Of a stretch of DNA of 64,000 nucleotides, positions 62,025-64,000 are shown one piece after another (positions within the stretch are counted from its first letter, which is position 1; each line of letters opens with the position of its first letter). The DNA comes from Pseudomonas brassicacearum (GTDB lineage Bacteria; Pseudomonadota; Gammaproteobacteria; Pseudomonadales; Pseudomonadaceae), in assembly GCF_000585995.1 (NCBI RefSeq), contig NZ_CP007410.1, forward strand, positions 2,011,430 to 2,075,429. The letters are read 5' to 3'. The translations under genes and the position numbers were made by a program. A model generated the notes under the pieces. That model was not told the DNA's origin, did not search any database, and saw nothing but the letters and a program-made list of their open reading frames with translations.

Positions 62025-63491
62025 TCAGAGCACCGAAGCCGTCTGCGGCAATTTTGGCTGGCGGTACAGGTCCAGCAGCACCTGGTCCAGCACCGACGAA
62101 GCGCCCCAGGGTTTCGGGTCGTTGAGGATTGCCACCACCGCCCAGGTGTTGCCATTGATGTCACGGCTGAAGCCGGCGATGGCGCGGACGGTGTTCAGGG
62201 TGCCGGTCTTGACGTGGGCTTCACCGGCCATGGCGGTGGTCTTCAGGCGTTTGCGCATGGTGCCGTCGGTGCCGGCAATCGGCATCGAACTGATGAACTC
62301 CGCCGAATATGGGCTGCGCCAGGCGGCCTGCAGCATCGCGGCCATTTCCCGGGCGCTGACCCGCTCGGCGCGGGACAGGCCGGAGCCGTTCTCCATCACC
62401 AGGTGCGGCGCGGTGATGCCTTTCTTGGCCAGCCACTGACGCACCACCCGTTGCGCCGCCTTGGCGTCGTCACCGTCGGCTTCGTTGCGGAACTGCGCGC
62501 CGAGGCTCAGGAACAATTGCTGCGCCATGGTGTTGTTACTGTATTTGTTGATGTCGCGGATGATCTCCGCCAGGTCCGGCGAGAACGCCCGGGCCAGCAC
62601 CTTGGCGCTGCTCGGGGTCGGGGCCAGGCGGTCCTTGCCCTGGATGCTGCCACCCAGTTCTTTCCAGATCGCCCGCACCGCACCGGCGGTGTAGGTGGCG
62701 TGGTCCAGCAGCGACAGGTAGGTCTGGGAGCTGCAACCGTCACCCAGCTGGCCGCCGACGGTCACGGTCACGCTGCCGTCCGCCTGGGGCACCGGGTTGT
62801 AGCGTACGCCGCCGGTGCATTGCTTGGAGTTGACCGCCTTGACCTGGTTTTCGATACGGATGCTGGCAATCGGCGGTTCCACCGACACCAGCACGCGGCC
62901 GCCGTCATTGCGGGCGACGAAGCGCAGGGCCTTGAGGTTGACCAGCAGCGAGTCGGGCTTGACCAGGAACGGTTTGTTTTCGTCGTTGCCGTCGTCATTG
63001 AACTCGGGCAATTGCGGCTGGATGAAAAAACCGCGGTCGAGCACCAGGTCGCCGGTGACTTGCTGCACGCCGTTGGCCCGCAGGTCACGCATCAGCAGCC
63101 AGAGCTTTTCCATGTTCAGCTTGGGGTCGCCGCCACCCTTGAGGTACAGGTTGCCGTTGAGAATGCCACCGCTGAGGGTGCCGTCGGTGTAGAACTCGGT
63201 TTTCCACTGGTGATTGGGGCCGAGCATTTCCAGGGCTGCGTAGGTGGTCACCAGTTTCATGGTGGACGCCGGGTTCACCGAGACATCGGCGTTGTGCAGG
63301 GTCGGGGTGCCGGGGCCGTTGAGCGGGATCATCACCAGGGACAGGGCATCGTCTTGCAGCTTGCTGGCCTTGAGGGCTTTTTGCACGTTGGGCGACAGGG
63401 CGGTGTTGATCGTGGCGGCGCTGGTGGTGACAGGGAGGGCCAAGGGAAGGAGAAGGCTGGCCAGAAGCAGTGGACGCAAAGATTTGATCAT
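62025..63491 (-). CDS. dacB: D-alanyl-D-alanine carboxypeptidase/endopeptidase (PBP4, DacB)
   Basis: 488 residues from ATG 63491. A signal peptide (LLLASLLLPLALPVTTSAA) is followed by a class C penicillin-binding protein fold. The three active-site motifs are all present: STMK (about residue 76, nucleophile serine), SNN in KYSNNTMAQQ (about 312) and KTG in HVKTGTLN (about 427). It trims peptidoglycan cross-links in the periplasm; loss of PBP4 induces AmpC in P. aeruginosa. Confidence 0.96.
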   Translation of the reverse strand: MIKSLRPLLLASLLLPLALPVTTSAATINTALSPNVQKALKASKLQDDALSLVMIPLNGPGTPTLHNADVSVNPASTMKLVTTYAALEMLGPNHQWKTEFYTDGTLSGGILNGNLYLKGGGDPKLNMEKLWLLMRDLRANGVQQVTGDLVLDRGFFIQPQLPEFNDDGNDENKPFLVKPDSLLVNLKALRFVARNDGGRVLVSVEPPIASIRIENQVKAVNSKQCTGGVRYNPVPQADGSVTVTVGGQLGDGCSSQTYLSLLDHATYTAGAVRAIWKELGGSIQGKDRLAPTPSSAKVLARAFSPDLAEIIRDINKYSNNTMAQQLFLSLGAQFRNEADGDDAKAAQRVVRQWLAKKGITAPHLVMENGSGLSRAERVSAREMAAMLQAAWRSPYSAEFISSMPIAGTDGTMRKRLKTTAMAGEAHVKTGTLNTVRAIAGFSRDINGNTWAVVAILNDPKPWGASSVLDQVLLDLYRQPKLPQTASVL

Positions 63492-63603
63492 GTGAAATAA
63501 AACCCTACGGGCGAGGGGAAAAAAACGAGGACATGGAAATGAACGCCCTCAACGGTCACGAAAGTGTCGGCATTATGCCCCAAGGTGCGACGGCTTGTGC
63601 CGT

Positions 63604-63632
63604 GCCTGAGCCCTTCCAGGCGCTATTTTTTT
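63604..63632 (+). terminator. Terminator-like hairpin between dacB and yggL
   Basis: GCCTG (63604-63608) pairs with CAGGC (63617-63621), followed by GCTA and seven T residues. It points with yggL, but no plus-strand gene precedes it, so it would end an unannotated short RNA or regulate a leader. Confidence 0.4.
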
Positions 63633-63724
63633 ACCGACGGTAGGTCGACGCACCCGATCAGTCGGGCAATCGACGCACCAAACTGGTAAAGTGCCGGCCG
63701 TTATTACTTATGAGGATTGTTCCA

Positions 63725-64000
63725 ATGGCGACTAACCGTTCCCAGCGTCTGCGCAAAAAACTGTGCGTGGATGAATTTCAAGAGCTGGGTTTCGAACTGA
63801 ACCTGGATTTCAAAGAAGATCTGGCCGATGAGGCTATTGACGCTTTCCTCGACGCTTTCCTGAAAGAAGCCATGGAAGCCAATGGCCTGGGCTATGTCGG
63901 CGGCGACGACTACGGTCTGGTTTGCCTGCAGAAGCGTGGCTCGGTGACCCAAGAGCAGCGTGCAGCCGTTGAGGCCTGGCTCAAGGCGCGTCCTGAGCTG
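63725..64000 (+). CDS. yggL: YggL-family ribosome-associated protein (3' end outside window)
   Basis: The frame runs off the right edge; 92 residues from ATG 63725 are visible, with GAGG upstream. The start ATNRSQRLRKKLCVDEFQEL and the segment GYVGGDDYGLVCLQKRGSVT match the DUF469 (YggL) family, which binds the 50S ribosomal subunit. The usual length is about 110 residues, so little is missing. It diverges from dacB; P. aeruginosa has the same pair (PA3047-PA3046). Confidence 0.9.
   Translation, partial: MATNRSQRLRKKLCVDEFQELGFELNLDFKEDLADEAIDAFLDAFLKEAMEANGLGYVGGDDYGLVCLQKRGSVTQEQRAAVEAWLKARPEL

Overview
The window is a 64 kb piece of a GC-rich Pseudomonas chromosome, most likely from the P. 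fluorescens species complex. The evidence is a PvdL-type pyoverdine chromophore synthetase next to the sigma factor PvdS, the block estX-rraA-cmaX-crfX-cmpX-sigX-oprF, the run cobA-nitrate reductase-nirDB-kinase-transporter-nasTS, the run pyrD-rmf-rlmKL-dacB-yggL, and many Pseudomonas-type REP palindromes between genes. No rRNA, tRNA, CRISPR array, phage or transposase gene was seen. The window opens inside moeA and closes inside yggL.

Layout. 1-9.3 kb holds housekeeping and signalling genes: moeA end, a small membrane protein, yegS lipid kinase, a NarL-type two-component pair, cheV behind a FliA-like promoter, a MOSC protein, ppnP, an exonuclease, a TetR regulator and a periplasmic solute-binding-like protein. 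9.3-33.5 kb is a pyoverdine locus: an IucB/AlcB-type acyltransferase, pvdS, the 13 kb NRPS gene pvdL, then after an intervening block (alpha/beta hydrolase, dsbG-tlpA-dsbD, a divergent two-component system, a GNAT gene) pvdH and mbtH. Four PvdS-type iron-starvation boxes (TAA[A/T]T-N16-CGT) lie just upstream of the acyltransferase, pvdL, pvdH and mbtH. A Fur-like box overlaps a good sigma-70 promoter in front of pvdS. Iron limitation should therefore relieve Fur repression of pvdS, and PvdS should then fire the four targets.

33.6-42.9 kb holds ppsR/ppsA (divergent), an esterase, rraA and the envelope-stress cluster cmaX-crfX-cmpX-sigX-oprF. 42.9-54.7 kb is a complete nitrate assimilation locus on the minus strand: nasS-nasT (sensor and ANTAR antiterminator), a nitrate transporter with a PP2C-kinase fusion gene, and nirB-nirD-nitrate reductase-cobA. 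Both structural operons start with a sigma-54 promoter followed by two hairpins with A-N-N-G-N-N hexaloops and an intrinsic terminator, which is the architecture of an ANTAR-protein RNA target. These two leaders are the most striking regulatory signals in the window. 55-64 kb is housekeeping again: pyrD, rmf, rlmKL behind a chain of hairpins, a CHASE/PAS/GGDEF diguanylate cyclase, dacB and yggL.

REP-type palindromes occur as inverted pairs at ten intergenic sites, six of them between convergent genes. All functional names come from reading protein motifs and gene order; no database search was run.
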